DNA of 64,000 bases from Ostrinia nubilalis (taxonomy: Eukaryota; Arthropoda; Insecta; Lepidoptera; Crambidae): NCBI RefSeq assembly GCF_963855985.1, contig NC_087093.1:3355501-3419500 (forward strand), given 5' to 3'. Each line of letters starts with the position of its first letter. The first letter of the stretch is position 1. Below the pieces are notes generated by a model. That model was not told the origin of the DNA. It made no database searches and was given only the letters and a program-made list of their open reading frames with translations. The translations under genes and the position numbers were made by a program. Of the stretch, positions 42,308 through 53,184 are shown piece after piece.

Positions 42308-42690
42308 TACAGTGTGTATGGGATAGGGCTAGCGATAAAGGCGATGTTATTATGTCAATTTTATCGACAAAAATTCCCCCAAAATCGTTCCCGTCAAAAC
42401 TGATTTTTTTGACAAAAACTAAAATTCATTAATATTTTTTTAAGTTTTTTGTCATTATTTTCATTTTTTTGTTTTTTTAATGACACATTTATTATTGGCT
42501 TACAAATGCAATTTTTTATTTATCTGTAAGACGGGCACAAAGAAATACCTACAAACAGTTTTTATGTAGAGTCACATAAAAAATTAAGCCCCCCCATTCC
42601 AAGAGGAGGAGGTGGGCCCACTTATCGGGGCATTTTTGTCGATAAAATTGACATCACATTATCGCTAGTCCTGTCCCAAACACACCGTAT
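42308..42690. mobile_element. Mariner-type MITE with long TIRs
   Basis: tacagtgtgtatgggatagg, then ctagcgataaaggcgatg and gtcaattttatcgac, mirrors gtcgataaaattgacatcac, then ttatcgctagtcctgtccca and acaccgta at the right. TA repeats flank both ends. About 380 bp, non-coding. Confidence 0.8.
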
Positions 42691-42898
42691 ATTCACATTG
42701 TATATTTTTATATGTTTATTGCATCAAAATAAAATAACGCTTGCGGACTTATGCCCGGAGTTATTTTTCTTAGAAGACTCCATGCGTGATGGTTAGAGAA
42801 CAATAGTAGGTAGATAAAGTATTCAAATCGATTATTTAAATAAAATGTATAAAACATATCCCTTTATTTGATGGTTTAAGTACCTACACGAAATCTTA

Positions 42899-43030
42899 GG
42901 GCCCTCGCCCACGGCGATTTTTTGTAGCGATGAAGTCGCACTGCTGTAGCGCGTTAGTAGCGCGTTGGCTACACTTCTGTAGTGTTAACGCGCGTTAATA
43001 GCAACGAAAAGTCGCCGTGGGCGAGGGCCC
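42899..43030. mobile_element. Harbinger-like MITE, GGGCCCTCGCCCACGG ends
   Basis: GGGCCCTCGCCCACGGCGAT at the left pairs with CGCCGTGGGCGAGGGCCC at the right. TTA duplicated at 42896-42898 and 43031-43033. Interior GC-rich with GCGCGTTAGTAGCGCGTT repeats. Non-coding. Confidence 0.82.
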
Positions 43031-43071
43031 TTAAATGTAGGTAAAATTTTAAACTACATTATTTTTAAGTT

Positions 43072-43184
43072 CGGTTGCACCATCTTACTTTAACTTTGAC
43101 AAACGTCAAAAATCTGTCAAACTGCATACAAAAACACAGTTTATCGTTAAAGTTACGGTCAAAATTTGGTGGTGCAACTCAGCC
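43072..43184. mobile_element. MITE, GGCTGAGTTGCACC family (copy 4)
   Basis: cggttgcaccatcttacttt at the left and ttggtggtgcaactcagcc at the right, with the shared tgacaaacgtcaaaaatctg core. Confidence 0.8.
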
Positions 43185-43189
43185 TTAAG

Positions 43190-44148
43190 ATTAAAATGAG
43201 TGCCGTAGCTAGTTTGTACTGTGTCCCCTGTTCGGACGACAGTAGGTACATCAAGCGAGAGTTATAAGAACACCCTAAATTATTTCTCACTTCTCGTCTT
43301 TCATGGAGGTTTTTCAAATAACACGTGTCGCCTTTAACAATCCCAAGAATCCAATAAACGGTTAAAGAAAAAGGAAAATTTTCATGTTTTCATACACGTG
43401 TCATTCCCACTTGGTCTTGGTATAATTTACCTAACGCACATCAGAATATTCATTTTTGTTCCAAAATGGCACCTTTTACAAGTGAATAAGATGCTGATAT
43501 GTTCAGCTTAATGTGCCGTCGTCTTACTGAACTTTTTGCAAACTTTTCGGTCTTAATTCAAAGAAATAAGGTCTGTTTTTACACGTGTTACGAGCAACCA
43601 TACTGTATTGTTGTCCAAAGGTCGAAAGTTCCCTGTTTTTATCAAGTATGGCGGGTTGCGTGATCATCTACGTTTGCAAGACTCCAATTAATCTTGATAA
43701 GTTAATTTACACGCACTTTCGTTAGTTCTCCCCTTATGAGAAATAAAGATAAGTATTAGTATAAGAACCTAGCATTATAACTCGGACTTGTCTACGGGTA
43801 TTGGAAAAGTTATTTGTTGATATTAATGATTGTACGCGAGAAATAAAGAAGGAACCTTTTTGGTGGATAACTTTTGTTAGGTAGACAATCTACAGTACAG
43901 GGAAAGTTTAATGTGACCCACCGTCACTAGTCGTCGACTTTTGTGTCGGCTGGTTCATTTCAAAAGAATTATGCTGACGACTTATAGCCGCGCGTGTCGC
44001 GCTTTGAAACAAAGCCGCCGGGCTGGTTGGCGGCCTTGGTTTATAGAGTCCATAAGGATTGTGGCAACATGTATGAACAACCTTGTCTATCTATATACAT
44101 TTTATATTGCTGCTATCTGACAGCGTGGGTACGAGCAAAGAACGCACT
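43190..44148. other. No recognised feature
   Basis: Unique-looking, mixed composition. No gene supported. Confidence 0.4.
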
Positions 44149-44515
44149 GACGTCAGGTGTGGGCTACATTCATATAACTTGCGATCTGACATTTTGGGTA
44201 TAATTTAATCAAAGAACCCACTGTCAGGTGTGGACTACGTTCATTTATAACCTGGGATTTGACAGTGCGAGCATGATCAAATAATGCACTGACAGGTGTG
44301 GGCTACATTTTTATAACCTGGGATCTGACAGTGACATCATAAAGGTAGCAGGAAACGCTACCAACCGGGTAACATGGAAAGCATTGGGGGAGGGCTATGT
44401 TCAGCAGTGGACGTCCTATGGCTGAGATGATGATGATGATGATAATGATGATCTGACAGTGCGGCCATAATCAAAGAACGGGCCATAGCCAAAATCACTG
44501 TCAGGTGTGGACTGA
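44149..44515 (+). repeat. ~70-bp tandem repeat interrupted by an RTE tail
   Basis: The word CTG(A/T)CAGGTGTGGRCTAC recurs at about 44149 (with CTGACGTCAGG), 44220, 44288 and, beyond the 44333-44450 insertion, 44502. Each is followed by ataacctgggatctgaca-type text and ATCAAAGAACGCAC-type text. Confidence 0.7.
44333..44450 (+). mobile_element. Second RTE family, truncated copy with target duplication
   Basis: gacatcataaaggtagcagg, then catggaaagcattgggggag, a stop after GGACGTCCTATGGC and a (GAT)n tail. Perfect flanking duplication ATCTGACAGT (44323-44332 and 44451-44460). Confidence 0.88.
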
Positions 44516-44731
44516 CCGTAGAACGCAGAACGCATTCAGTGTGGTAAACCCTTTAAGGTTGCAATAAATGTTGTAGGAAAATGAACTTCTGTTAACATTG
44601 ACAGCTAAATGAAACAATTTCCGCGCATTATTCTTCAAAGCTGCGCATAATAAAGCACGGAAATTATTCCCTGTTATTTGCTGTGAATATCTAAGTACAT
44701 TCAAAGGTTTCTGCCAACGTCAAAATGCTAA

Positions 44732-44875
44732 CGCCTGTATTCATAAACGATGCTTGCTTAAGTGAAGCAGCAAATCGAGTGCACAGCGTTGAATAGAGCT
44801 CTATTATTAGTATCGTGTGTGACCATGTGCGTCCACGCGCACTCTGCGACCTCATAATTGTTTGTGATATGGGCA
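44732..44875. mobile_element. Harbinger-like MITE, CGCCCGTATTC family (copy 2)
   Basis: cgcctgtattcataaacgat at the left, gcacagcgttgaatagagct in the middle, tttgtgatatgggca at the right; TAA/TTA flanks. More diverged than copy 1. Confidence 0.75.
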
Positions 44876-44889
44876 TTAATCCATTTGTT

Positions 44890-44995
44890 TATTCTTGCGC
44901 TACTTCTTCTCAACACTGATCCATATTTTTTTTCTGAAATAGTGGTGACTCAAAATATCTTGAGCAAGAAAGGGCCAATTAATTTTGAATCTGAT
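44890..44995 (+). repeat. LINE/SINE-tail fragment
   Basis: attcttgcgctacttcttct, then caacactgatcc, followed by agtggtgactc, resembles the block at 50675-50780 and 57550-57630. Confidence 0.5.
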
Positions 44996-44999
44996 GCAT

Positions 45000-45640
45000 T
45001 TACCCATTAGATATAGTTAAAGTTAATTAACCTACAATAGAGTCGAGTTTAGACTAAGACTATTCAAAATTAATTTAGTTCTCGATTATTATTTTATTAA
45101 CCGCGGAGCTAACTCGGATCAGCAAGCAATTAGTGGTTAATTATATTTGTTAATTAGAATAAAATAGGTATAATACATTTTATTGGATAAAATTATGTAA
45201 ATTTTTGCTTTTTCCTTATACGAAAGTAAAAGGAAAAAGCAAAAATAATGTATTTAAAGACCTCGCTGAACAAACAAAACTGTTTACGTTACATGGAGAA
45301 CTATAAACATGTACAAGGAAATCGCATTACCCCATAAATGTCAGAGATGGCAAACATTTTGTACATAGTTGTCCCAATCCAGCATCTGAAACAAGAGTCC
45401 CGTTGTCAGTCACACAATGGGAAAGGTTCCGTGCCCTCTGGCGAAGGATTCTTGTCTCGTCTTTACTGTTTACAGTACGAATGTTACGTGTACGATACTT
45501 TTCGACTACTTGTGTGGGTTCTTTTCAATTGTTTCTGACTGCTGACATATTTTATATAATGGACTTTCAAATTTTGGTTAGTTTAGGTAAAGACTGTTTT
45601 ATTATAAAGCTGAAGAGTTCGTTTTTAGTTGAATGCGCAA
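45000..45640. other. No genes recognised
   Basis: AT-rich. A small perfect hairpin (ctttttccttatacgaaagt, then aaaaggaaaaagc) sits at 45210-45242. Overlapping frames of 66-120 codons at 45338-45765 show no motifs and run into the MITE. Confidence 0.4.
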
Positions 45641-45641
45641 A

Positions 45642-45845
45642 TGGCAATGCCAGATTTTGTATGAAATGTGGCGTCTTTTTTTTTTCGCGCGGCCATCACA
45701 CAATCATCAAACTTGTAATGCTCGTAACTCAGTTCAGACTGAGTTTAGAGGTATACATGTCATAGTAAGTTTGGTATAATACACTATAAACAAGGTTTGG
45801 TCGATGGCCGCGCGAAAAAAAAAGACGCCAATTTCCGGCATTGTC
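45642..45845. mobile_element. MITE, GCGTCTTTTTTTTTCGCGCGG arms
   Basis: ggcaatgcc at the left, then ggcgtctttttttttcgcg and cggccatc, are mirrored by gatggccgcgcgaaaaaaaa, gacgcc and ggcattgtc at the right. Moderately long arms around an AT-rich core. Confidence 0.7.
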
Positions 45846-45853
45846 TTTTAGTA

Positions 45854-45986
45854 AAGGTTCAGCCAAACCAACGCGATCACACGCGATCAGCCGGCGTGCA
45901 GCGATGGCGATCAATGCATTTAAGTCTGATTGCCATCGCTGCACGCCGGCTGATCGCGTGTGATTGCGTTGGTTTGGCTGAACCTT
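45854..45986. repeat. Near-perfect 133-bp palindrome
   Basis: aaggttcagccaaaccaacg runs to the centre and is mirrored almost base for base by cgttggtttggctgaacctt. Arms are about 60 bp with a very short loop (near atgcatttaag). It lies 8 bp from the preceding MITE. Its transcript would form a hairpin. It may be a foldback MITE. Confidence 0.85.
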
Positions 45987-45989
45987 AAC

Positions 45990-47125
45990 TACTGACCCGA
46001 TTTGAAAAATCTTTTTGTGCTACATGTGCCCGTTTATCAAGGAAGGTCATAGGACATAAATGAAAAATGTTGCGAAAATGGAAAAAATATTCTAACGATT
46101 TTCTCGCCTATGAAGTCGCAGACATAGCTAGTTGGTTCTAAAATATTTTAAAACACTTGTTTTGTTAACTTGTTCACATTTTCTCACATAATTTAACGCT
46201 GATTTAATTAACAGAGTTAAAAACTGTCATACATTAGCCTGGAAACGTAATTGCGGTGCGTGCGGAGTAGGTAAATGATAAAATAGTAATAATAAAATGT
46301 CATGTTAAAAGATTTGTAACGCTCAATTTAATCATTTTTACAATATCATAACAATATTATAACTACTTTGACAAAATGCCACCTTACAATTATGTTTAAG
46401 CACGATCATTTTAGGTGTGGTTGTTCGTGATATTGCGTAGTAAAAATATGTTAAATAGGTACATTATTTTGTTTTGAGTGTTTTATATTTATGTAATTAC
46501 AAAAAGTATTAACACATACAGTAACACTGGATAATTCAAACATCCTTTAAAGAAATAAATTTTAAATGAATAAACTATTGTTTTTTTTTACATAATGAAA
46601 GATTATGTACTGTGACCCACTGTGGGGTAAATAACTGCATCAAAAACCGAAACATCAATCACCATCCTTTGACCCATTACTAATAAATGAATTGAAACAT
46701 CCCCCATCTCGTCCCGAGTTTATTAAACGTACAAGCACGCGTAAATATGTGGGCTTCGAAAAGTCCCGCGAGACGGACCCTCCGCACCACCCCACTTTGC
46801 ATCCGAGGTGTAAATGACCTTTTAAGTGTTATGTACTTTTATAACAAGCCCTCCAAATTGTAATAGTTTGTTACAATAAGGTAGTTGTGGAGAACAAAAC
46901 TGTTTAGTTCTGCTAACTAGGAACCCAAAATGCTTTGGCCTTATTTTAATTTCCAAAATCAATTTTAAATGATTATTAAGGCCAGGTCACATTTTAGATC
47001 TCCAACAAAAAACCTTAAAGGACCACTGTTCTGTTCGTCTGTCAAAACACGTTCCTGTCTAGTTCTGCGTGAAAATGCGCTTTGTTAGGAAAGACACTTT
47101 CCTATAGAGCCTAAAGGCTATATTT
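45990..47125. other. No genes recognised
   Basis: AT-rich; a GC-richer patch at 46735-46815 is unannotated. Confidence 0.4.
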
Positions 47126-47129
47126 CACT

Positions 47130-47250
47130 GGGACACCATGGCGGCGCAACCAGTCGCCGGCTACCAACAAAATGTATACAGCTCTATAGAGAGTTACTCA
47201 CCTGGTGTCCGTTTGGTTGCGAAAACTGCATACATTTTGTTGGTAGCGGC
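47130..47250. repeat. Imperfect inverted repeat
   Basis: agtcgccggctaccaacaaa with atgtatac is mirrored by gcatacattttgttggtagc with ggcgact. The outer cactgggacacc and acctggtgtcc words also pair. MITE-like; it abuts the fragment at 47252. Confidence 0.55.
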
Positions 47251-47251
47251 G

Positions 47252-47340
47252 ACTATTTGTTTACATTTTGTTAATATTTAACCATCAGTAGCAAAATTTA
47301 ACAATTAGTTATTTTAACTAAGAATCAAAAAACTGGGCCT
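47252..47340. mobile_element. Partial MITE, GGCCCAGTTTTTTGATT family
   Basis: actatttgtttacattttgt, then attttaactaagaatcaaaa and aactgggcc, equals the right half of 24753-24957. TAA follows. Confidence 0.75.
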
Positions 47341-48122
47341 AAGGCAGCTAAAAATCTAACTAACGGAGAGTGTAATACTCAATGAAGTGAAATGTAAATT
47401 GTTTTCGAGACTTTTTAGCCCGGTCAAGACTGTTTTGGTTGTTTGAGAAAAGCCTAAAGCCCTACTCCTTTTATAGACTACTTCCACGTGCCCAAGGTTA
47501 GCATGATATAGTTACTAAAATCATTAAATTACTATCAACTTGCCTTTTTACATAAAATTAGTAATTGGTAATCCGAACCCCCCTTTAATGTAAATAAAAA
47601 GCCTTAAGGTTGTCCCTAAGACAGCTATTTTTATCTAGATAGTAACTAAATTTGTATAATGCTTATAATCTGAATTGTTGTTCTTTGTTAGTACTTACCT
47701 CCTAGGTCCATATTCTATGCGATTACATAATTGTTTATCAAAAAATTAAACCCATGTCCTTATACTTGAGTATTGGTAAGTCAAATTAAATAGAAAATTA
47801 ATTAGCAACGCAATTAATTGCTTCTCGTTTAGTTTTACATTAATTAGTTCAGGTACGCTTTGATTAGGGAAATACAACTTGTAAATTAACGTACAAAGAG
47901 AGAGAGCGAGGTTTGCATCAGTGTATTAGTTGCTTGCTTATGAAATTTCGGTCTTGTATGAAGAAACTTATTTAGTACATAGTACGAGTTACACAAGCAT
48001 AATAGGAAATGATAAAATAATTATTTTATAATAATAAAACTGTTTTAACTAAGGTGATGAAGTCCCTGTTAACCTATAAGGAACTGAGATCAGAGAAACT
48101 ACAACTTCTGTTGGGCATTATA
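47341..48122. other. AT-rich spacer, nothing recognised
   Basis: No open frame with motifs, no recognised repeats. Confidence 0.4.
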
Positions 48123-48130
48123 AGTTAGAT

Positions 48131-48314
48131 CAATAGTTCCCAAAGTTGTCTGGGCTACGACTCATCTAATGCAAGTCCCCAAACTCGGGACCCACCTATA
48201 GAAAATTTCGCCGGCTGCCCAGCGGTTGGATCGGTAGGGTGGTGTGTCGTTCTACAGGCAGGGCCCACTCAATATTCGCTCGCTGGGTCGCGACCCATAG
48301 TTTGGGAAACCCTG
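48131..48314. mobile_element. hAT-type MITE with perfect 8-bp target duplication
   Basis: Ends CAATAGTTCCCAAAGTT and GTTTGGGAAACCCTG are imperfect inverted repeats. The 8-bp direct repeat AGTTAGAT flanks it at 48123-48130 and 48315-48322. Interior non-coding. Confidence 0.88.
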
Positions 48315-48401
48315 AGTTAGATGATAACCCTTCGAATACCAGTAATTTGAGACAAAATATAGAAAACAATAATTGTTACCGCTGTCTCAAATAACCACTA
48401 T

Positions 48402-48527
48402 GGCTGAGTTGAGAGAGAGAAAGAACACCAACTAACTTTAAAATTGACAAACGTCAAAAATATGTCGAACTCCATATAAAAAGCACCGGTTATTGTTATG
48501 GTTAAAAAAATGTAGTGCAACTCAGCC
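48402..48527. mobile_element. MITE, GGCTGAGTTGCACC family (copy 5)
   Basis: Left end ggctgagttg followed by a (GA)n disruption; core ttgacaaacgtcaaaaat and gcaccggttattgttatg; right end gtgcaactcagcc. Confidence 0.75.
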
Positions 48528-48566
48528 TTAAGAGTTCCACGAGTTCCGATTAGTGTTAAAGGATTA

Positions 48567-48989
48567 TACAGTGTGAGTCACGTTAAAGTGTACATATGAA
48601 AATAGATGAAACTAGACCTATTTTTAGTGACAAAAAAGAGGTCAAAAATATTTTGAGACTTTTTTTTTAATTTTTTATGGAATATTTTTTCGGATTTTTT
48701 TCAAAAAGTATCATTTTTTATTATTTGTTGGCCTTTTTTGTGTATTTTATGTATTTTTTTTAGTATTGCCTGTTATTTAGCATTATTACTGTTTTTATTT
48801 TATTAGGATATACCGCTTAGTTTAAAAGTTATTATGTTTTCTTTACAATAAGTAATTGGAAGAGAAAAAATTCTAAGTATAAAAAATTAAAAAAAAATCT
48901 CCAAAAATTTTTGACCTCTTTTTTGTCGATAAAAATAGGTCTAGTTTCATCTATTTTCATATGTACACTTTAACGTGACTCACACTGTA
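48567..48989. mobile_element. Complete mariner-type MITE (423 bp)
   Basis: TACAGTGTGAGTCACGTTAA and a further ~80 bp (gtgtacatatgaaaatagat, then gacaaaaaagaggtcaaaaa) are mirrored at the right end. TA target duplication at 48565-48566 and 48990-48991. The core contains ttatttagcattattactgt and ataccgcttagtttaaaagt, shared with the partial copy at 27718. Confidence 0.85.
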
Positions 48990-48999
48990 TAAGATTAAA

Positions 49000-49705
49000 A
49001 ATGTGAATTTACTTAGGTAAGTAATAATTTTATTGTCTTAACTCTTTCTTTACGTGTTATCAAATTACCACGACTATTATTCAAAAAGTTTCCAGGTAAA
49101 CTAGAGTGAGACTTAGCTAATTAACTTACACAAAGACAAATAATATCAATGTTAAAAGGTTAATAAAGTTTGTGAATGTCGAAAGGTGAACTAGCTATTA
49201 GTCGTCTTGAATAGGATTCAGTCTTGCAAGTTATGAAATACTTGATTAGATTAATTTCTAGATAATTTAGCTTGCGTGTCTAAGAGTTAGCCTAATTTTC
49301 TACAAAGAACTTAACTTTTGCAATTAACTGTAATAAAAAGAGTTAAAATACTATATCAAATCTTGGTTTGGAGTAACATAAAGGCTGATGCCATATTTCA
49401 TGTAGTATGTGTGTAATTTACTATGTGGTATTGGAGCAAAACTACGTCATAATTTTTCAAACTTCCTTAACTTTGAAATATTTAAAGATTTCATTAGTAA
49501 GTATAGTAGGTATATTAGTAATTCTTTCAGTTTTCGATAAGCTCATCTTAATGAACATGAAGGAAAATAAAATCGGATTTACTATGCGCATTTTTAAAAC
49601 ATACTCTGCTAAGTAAACTTATACGAGGTGTTCAAAATGTGTTCTTTGTCTACTGAAAACTGGCATGTTTAACTGCCTAGCTCGCATCAGTATATAACTA
49701 TGTAT
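49000..49705. other. AT-rich, no gene recognised
   Basis: A 69-codon plus frame at 49407-49616 is hydrophobic without motifs. Confidence 0.4.
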
Positions 49706-49710
49706 ATAAC

Positions 49711-50640
49711 TATGATAATAATAATCTTAAAATAAATTTGGACAAAACTTTACTAATGAATTTTAGACAGCGAACAAAAAATAAAGAAATTAACATTAAT
49801 ATTAAATATTCTAATAAAATAATCAATGAAACAGAAACAACAAAATTTCTAGGACTTTATATTGATAATACATTAAAATGAAAAAATCATATTGAACATG
49901 TGTGTAAAAAGTTAAGTCAGTTTTCTTATGCATTATATAATTTGAGAAAAAATGCCAATGAATCCACTTTATTGACTGCCTATCATGGCTATGTAGCGTC
50001 GACATTGCGATATGGTATCATGTTTTGGGGAAATTCAACAGACAAAGATCTTGCGTTTAGAGCTCAGAAACGATGCATACGAGCAATGTACAATCTGAAA
50101 CAGACTGATTCATGTAAACCATTTTTCGTAAAGCTTAAAATTTTGACCGTACCATGCTTGTATATTTTTGAGTGTGCAATGTTTGTTAAAACTAATTTAG
50201 ATTTATATTCTTTTAAAACTAGAGAGCGTCATAAGCACAAGTTATGTACAGTGGCCAGCAAGACAGCTTTGCTTCAAGGAAGTGTCTTCTGCAACGCACC
50301 GCGTATCTTTAATAAAATTCCATGTCCATTCGGAACTCTGAAGATCTGATATCTTTTAAACGAAATCTTAGTGATTTTTTGACAGAAAAATGGTATTATA
50401 AGACTAGTGACTTTTTGACGGACCAAATTGTTTATTGATCGATTATTTGAAAAATTCTGAATAATTACTTAATAAATGTTTGCACCTAACCTTCAGCATA
50501 AACTTTAACCCTAGAATTAAGCACTAACTATTGTATGCCTTCAAGGCGGAACGCAGCCGATCTATATCCATTTATAATTTGACAATAGGTTGTACCTGTG
50601 GTTCACAATAAACGTATTTTGAATTTTGAATTTTTTGAAT
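49711..50640 (+). pseudogene. Jockey/CR1-group LINE, C-terminal remnant and tail
   Basis: Begins in the thumb region of a reverse transcriptase: NNNLKINLDKTLLMNFRQ, then TTKFLGLYIDNTLK, a stop where Trp is expected, and an open stretch 49900-50349 with YHGYVASTLRYGIMFWGNST, RAQKRCIRAMYNLK and NAPRIFNKIPC. All catalytic motifs are missing (5' truncation). After the stop, about 290 bp of 3' UTR end in TTGAATTTTGAATTTTTTG, a typical short tail repeat. It is the same broad group as 55262-57040 but a different family by sequence. Confidence 0.82.
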
Positions 50641-50659
50641 ATTTACCCGACTGCGCCAG

Positions 50660-50835
50660 AAGGAGGGTTATTAAAGACTGTAACTCTGAAAAAGAGGCTG
50701 ACAAGAGTGACTGAGTTTCTTGCGCTGCTTCTTCTCAGCACTGACTCATTTATTATCCCGAAGCAGTGGTAGGGTTAATACTGGGACGTGTGAAAGTGCT
50801 TTTTGAAAGCCTACTTGCAAAAATAAAATAAGTTT
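50660..50835 (+). repeat. LINE/SINE-tail block
   Basis: ctgagtttcttgcgctgctt, then cttctcagcactgactc and agcagtggtagggtta, ending in ataaaataagtttttatt. The same words occur at 44890 and 57550. Confidence 0.6.
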
Positions 50836-50839
50836 TTAT

Positions 50840-51470
50840 TACTTTCATAAGAATGAGCAGGATTTTTGACAAATTCCTTTGGTATTTTCTGCGAAGTGCT
50901 CGCTGTAATCACGTGAAAGTAAATGAGGCATATAATGTTGTTAGCGCGAAGATAACACTATTACGAACGTTTGACTTTGCGGTTTTGAGAAAATCTTGTA
51001 GTAGTAAACTGAATTTTAAAAATAAACAGGGATTTAAATATGAATTTTGTAGTTTAAATTTATTTAAAATAACAAAAACAATAAAAACTAAGTATCACTA
51101 TGTGGTGACAATAAGGATTTATGTTTTATGCCATAATTAGATATAATTATGATAATATTTATATCTAAATTCTTAATACTAATTTCCATTCAAAAGATTG
51201 ATTGTGTACATTGTTATGAATTTACTTATTTTGATTAATAAATGAATAATTTACCATTCTTGGTAGAGTATAACAATTAAGGCCATATTTTCAGCCAGTT
51301 TTCCCGAAAATCTTATAGTTGCTCTGACTTTTCCTCGTAAAACCAGAGAAGCAATTTTTAGATTAACATATCTAAATAAGCTTAAAATGTCATGAATTGA
51401 TATACCGATTAAGGTAACAAAAGTAACTACATTTATGATACAAAGAAGCAAAAATAGGATCCAGACTACT
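50840..51470. other. AT-rich spacer
   Basis: A 95-codon plus frame (50853-51140) lacks any motif; not called. Confidence 0.4.
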
Positions 51471-51472
51471 TA

Positions 51473-52462
51473 TACAGGCTGAAATTGCAAAGTGTTGCCT
51501 TTTTAGGAGCGACTCAGGACCAGTAAAATAAATCGATTTACGTCTTTACTAAACTTACGATAGGCACCCGCGAATTACACTTTCTATATTTTTTTTTCTC
51601 GAAACATACAACGATTCAAAATAATCACGATAAAGTTATAATGTTATATTGTTCTTTAACCTTCAAGCGGGCGCGCGGCGTCGAATCGACCGCGCCTAAC
51701 ACATTTTCGTTCATAACTTTTTTTTTACATGTTACACATATTTCTCATTTTTAGTAGTCTGTCGCTTACTCATTGTGAGCGAAATAAAGAGCTTATCTCA
51801 GCTCTCCGCGTTTTTCCCACCCCATGGCTTGCTATTGTTTTAGTCGCGGCGCCGGCGTCGAAAGCACGCCACGCGCCTGTCGTCGAAAAGGTTACGCGCG
51901 ACTCTCTATGCGATATAACATTTCTTCGTCTATCACCCAATATTATTGAATTAAGCTTGCAATACTGTTTCTTCTTATTAAATAAGTCTTAGACTGCTAG
52001 TACAAAGTGAAATAACAGAGGCATTATTACGAAAAGACGAAAAAGAGAGTGAATCGGAGCTCAGAGACCAAGCTAAACTGAGCCAAAATTATAAAATTAT
52101 GTTTTATCATTATTTTGCCATTTTTATCGTTTTTACCAGGTATATGAACTATTCTGAGGTATTTTAAAACATTTTGTGTTCAAAAATTAGTTTTTGATCC
52201 AAATAATATTTTCGTCATGTTAATTGATTAAATAATAGTTTCTTTAACTTAATTCAAATTACTAAAGACTTAAATACAATCAAAATATATCTGCGTACAA
52301 AATAATAAATGATTATTGGAAAATAAGTGCTTTATTTATTTACTAGACCCCATAGGTCTTTTCGTTTACGCGCGACCGCTGCCGTTACAAAAGACCGCGC
52401 GCCCGCTTGAAGGTTAAAGCTTATCAAAAAAAATTGGCAACACTTTGTAATTTCACCCTGTA
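51473..52462. mobile_element. Mariner-type MITE split by a piggyBac-like element
   Basis: TACAGGCTGAAATTGCAAAG at the left mirrors CTTTGTAATTTCACCCTGTA at the right, both with adjoining TGTTGCC words. TA flanks both ends. Removing the 51660-52413 insertion and one TTAA leaves about 230 bp. Confidence 0.82.
51660..52413. mobile_element. Non-autonomous piggyBac-like element (754 bp)
   Basis: Perfect 19-bp TIRs, CCTTCAAGCGGGCGCGCGG and its complement at the right, between TTAA sites at 51656-51659 and 52414-52417. TTAA specificity and CCYT ends define piggyBac-type elements. The 87-codon frame inside (51729-51992) does not resemble transposase. Confidence 0.88.
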
Positions 52463-52734
52463 TAAGCTTGTATTTTATGACAATAGGTACACGTGTGTTT
52501 CACATAATACCGTTTTATGTCGTAAAAATTAGCTTTTATGTACAATTTTACACCCAAAATGTCGACGCCTTCTCGAATAAGACACGTGGCAACGAATCAG
52601 TATTCATTTTACGATGTTTCTTTACTCGTGCTGGCATTTTATTTATATTGGTTTGAGATTTAGATTTTGTTCGTCGTTAATCCAATGTCAAAGGGAACTA
52701 TTAAACTATTGGTTGGATTGAAATATGAAACCTG

Positions 52735-52890
52735 GCGACTTGTTGGGAACCCAACAACGCGCGGGAGGAGACGTGCGGGCGGCGTACAATGACTAACGTC
52801 ACCTCGGGCCGACAGCGTCATCATCGGCTGCGCTCGGGTCACACACTCGCCTTTGGACACCACCGTCGTCGCACGAATACCGCGTACTCT
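52735..52890. promoter_or_regulatory. GC-rich unique island, possible regulatory region
   Basis: A sharp rise in GC within AT-rich DNA, not matching other repeats here. It contains a TGACGTTAGTCAT sequence on the minus strand (CRE/AP-1-like) and many CpG. No TSS motif or splice signal settles an orientation. A minus frame of 89 codons crosses it without motifs. Confidence 0.25.
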
Positions 52891-53184
52891 CAGAATTAAT
52901 TGTAAATTAGGCTGGCGAGAATACAGCACCTATTTTTATACAGTCCGCTATTTCATTTATTTCTTACTAATATTCGTTAGGACCCTAACAGACTCTTTGA
53001 CAAAAAGTTGATGTTTACATTGTAGCGTTATCTACTCGTAGTAAGTAGGAACTACTCTGCTGTCTGTTTACTTACAGTTATAATAGAACTAAAACCCCAA
53101 TATATGTGTTGTATACTGTGAATGTCTTAAATGTGTATTGCTGTTGGTGTACCTTTATCAATAAATAAATAATAGAATAGGTAC

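Noticed and set aside
51729..51992. 87-codon plus frame in the piggyBac-like element
   Set aside because: Hydrophobic and arginine-rich text with no resemblance to a transposase DDE or cysteine-rich C-terminal domain.
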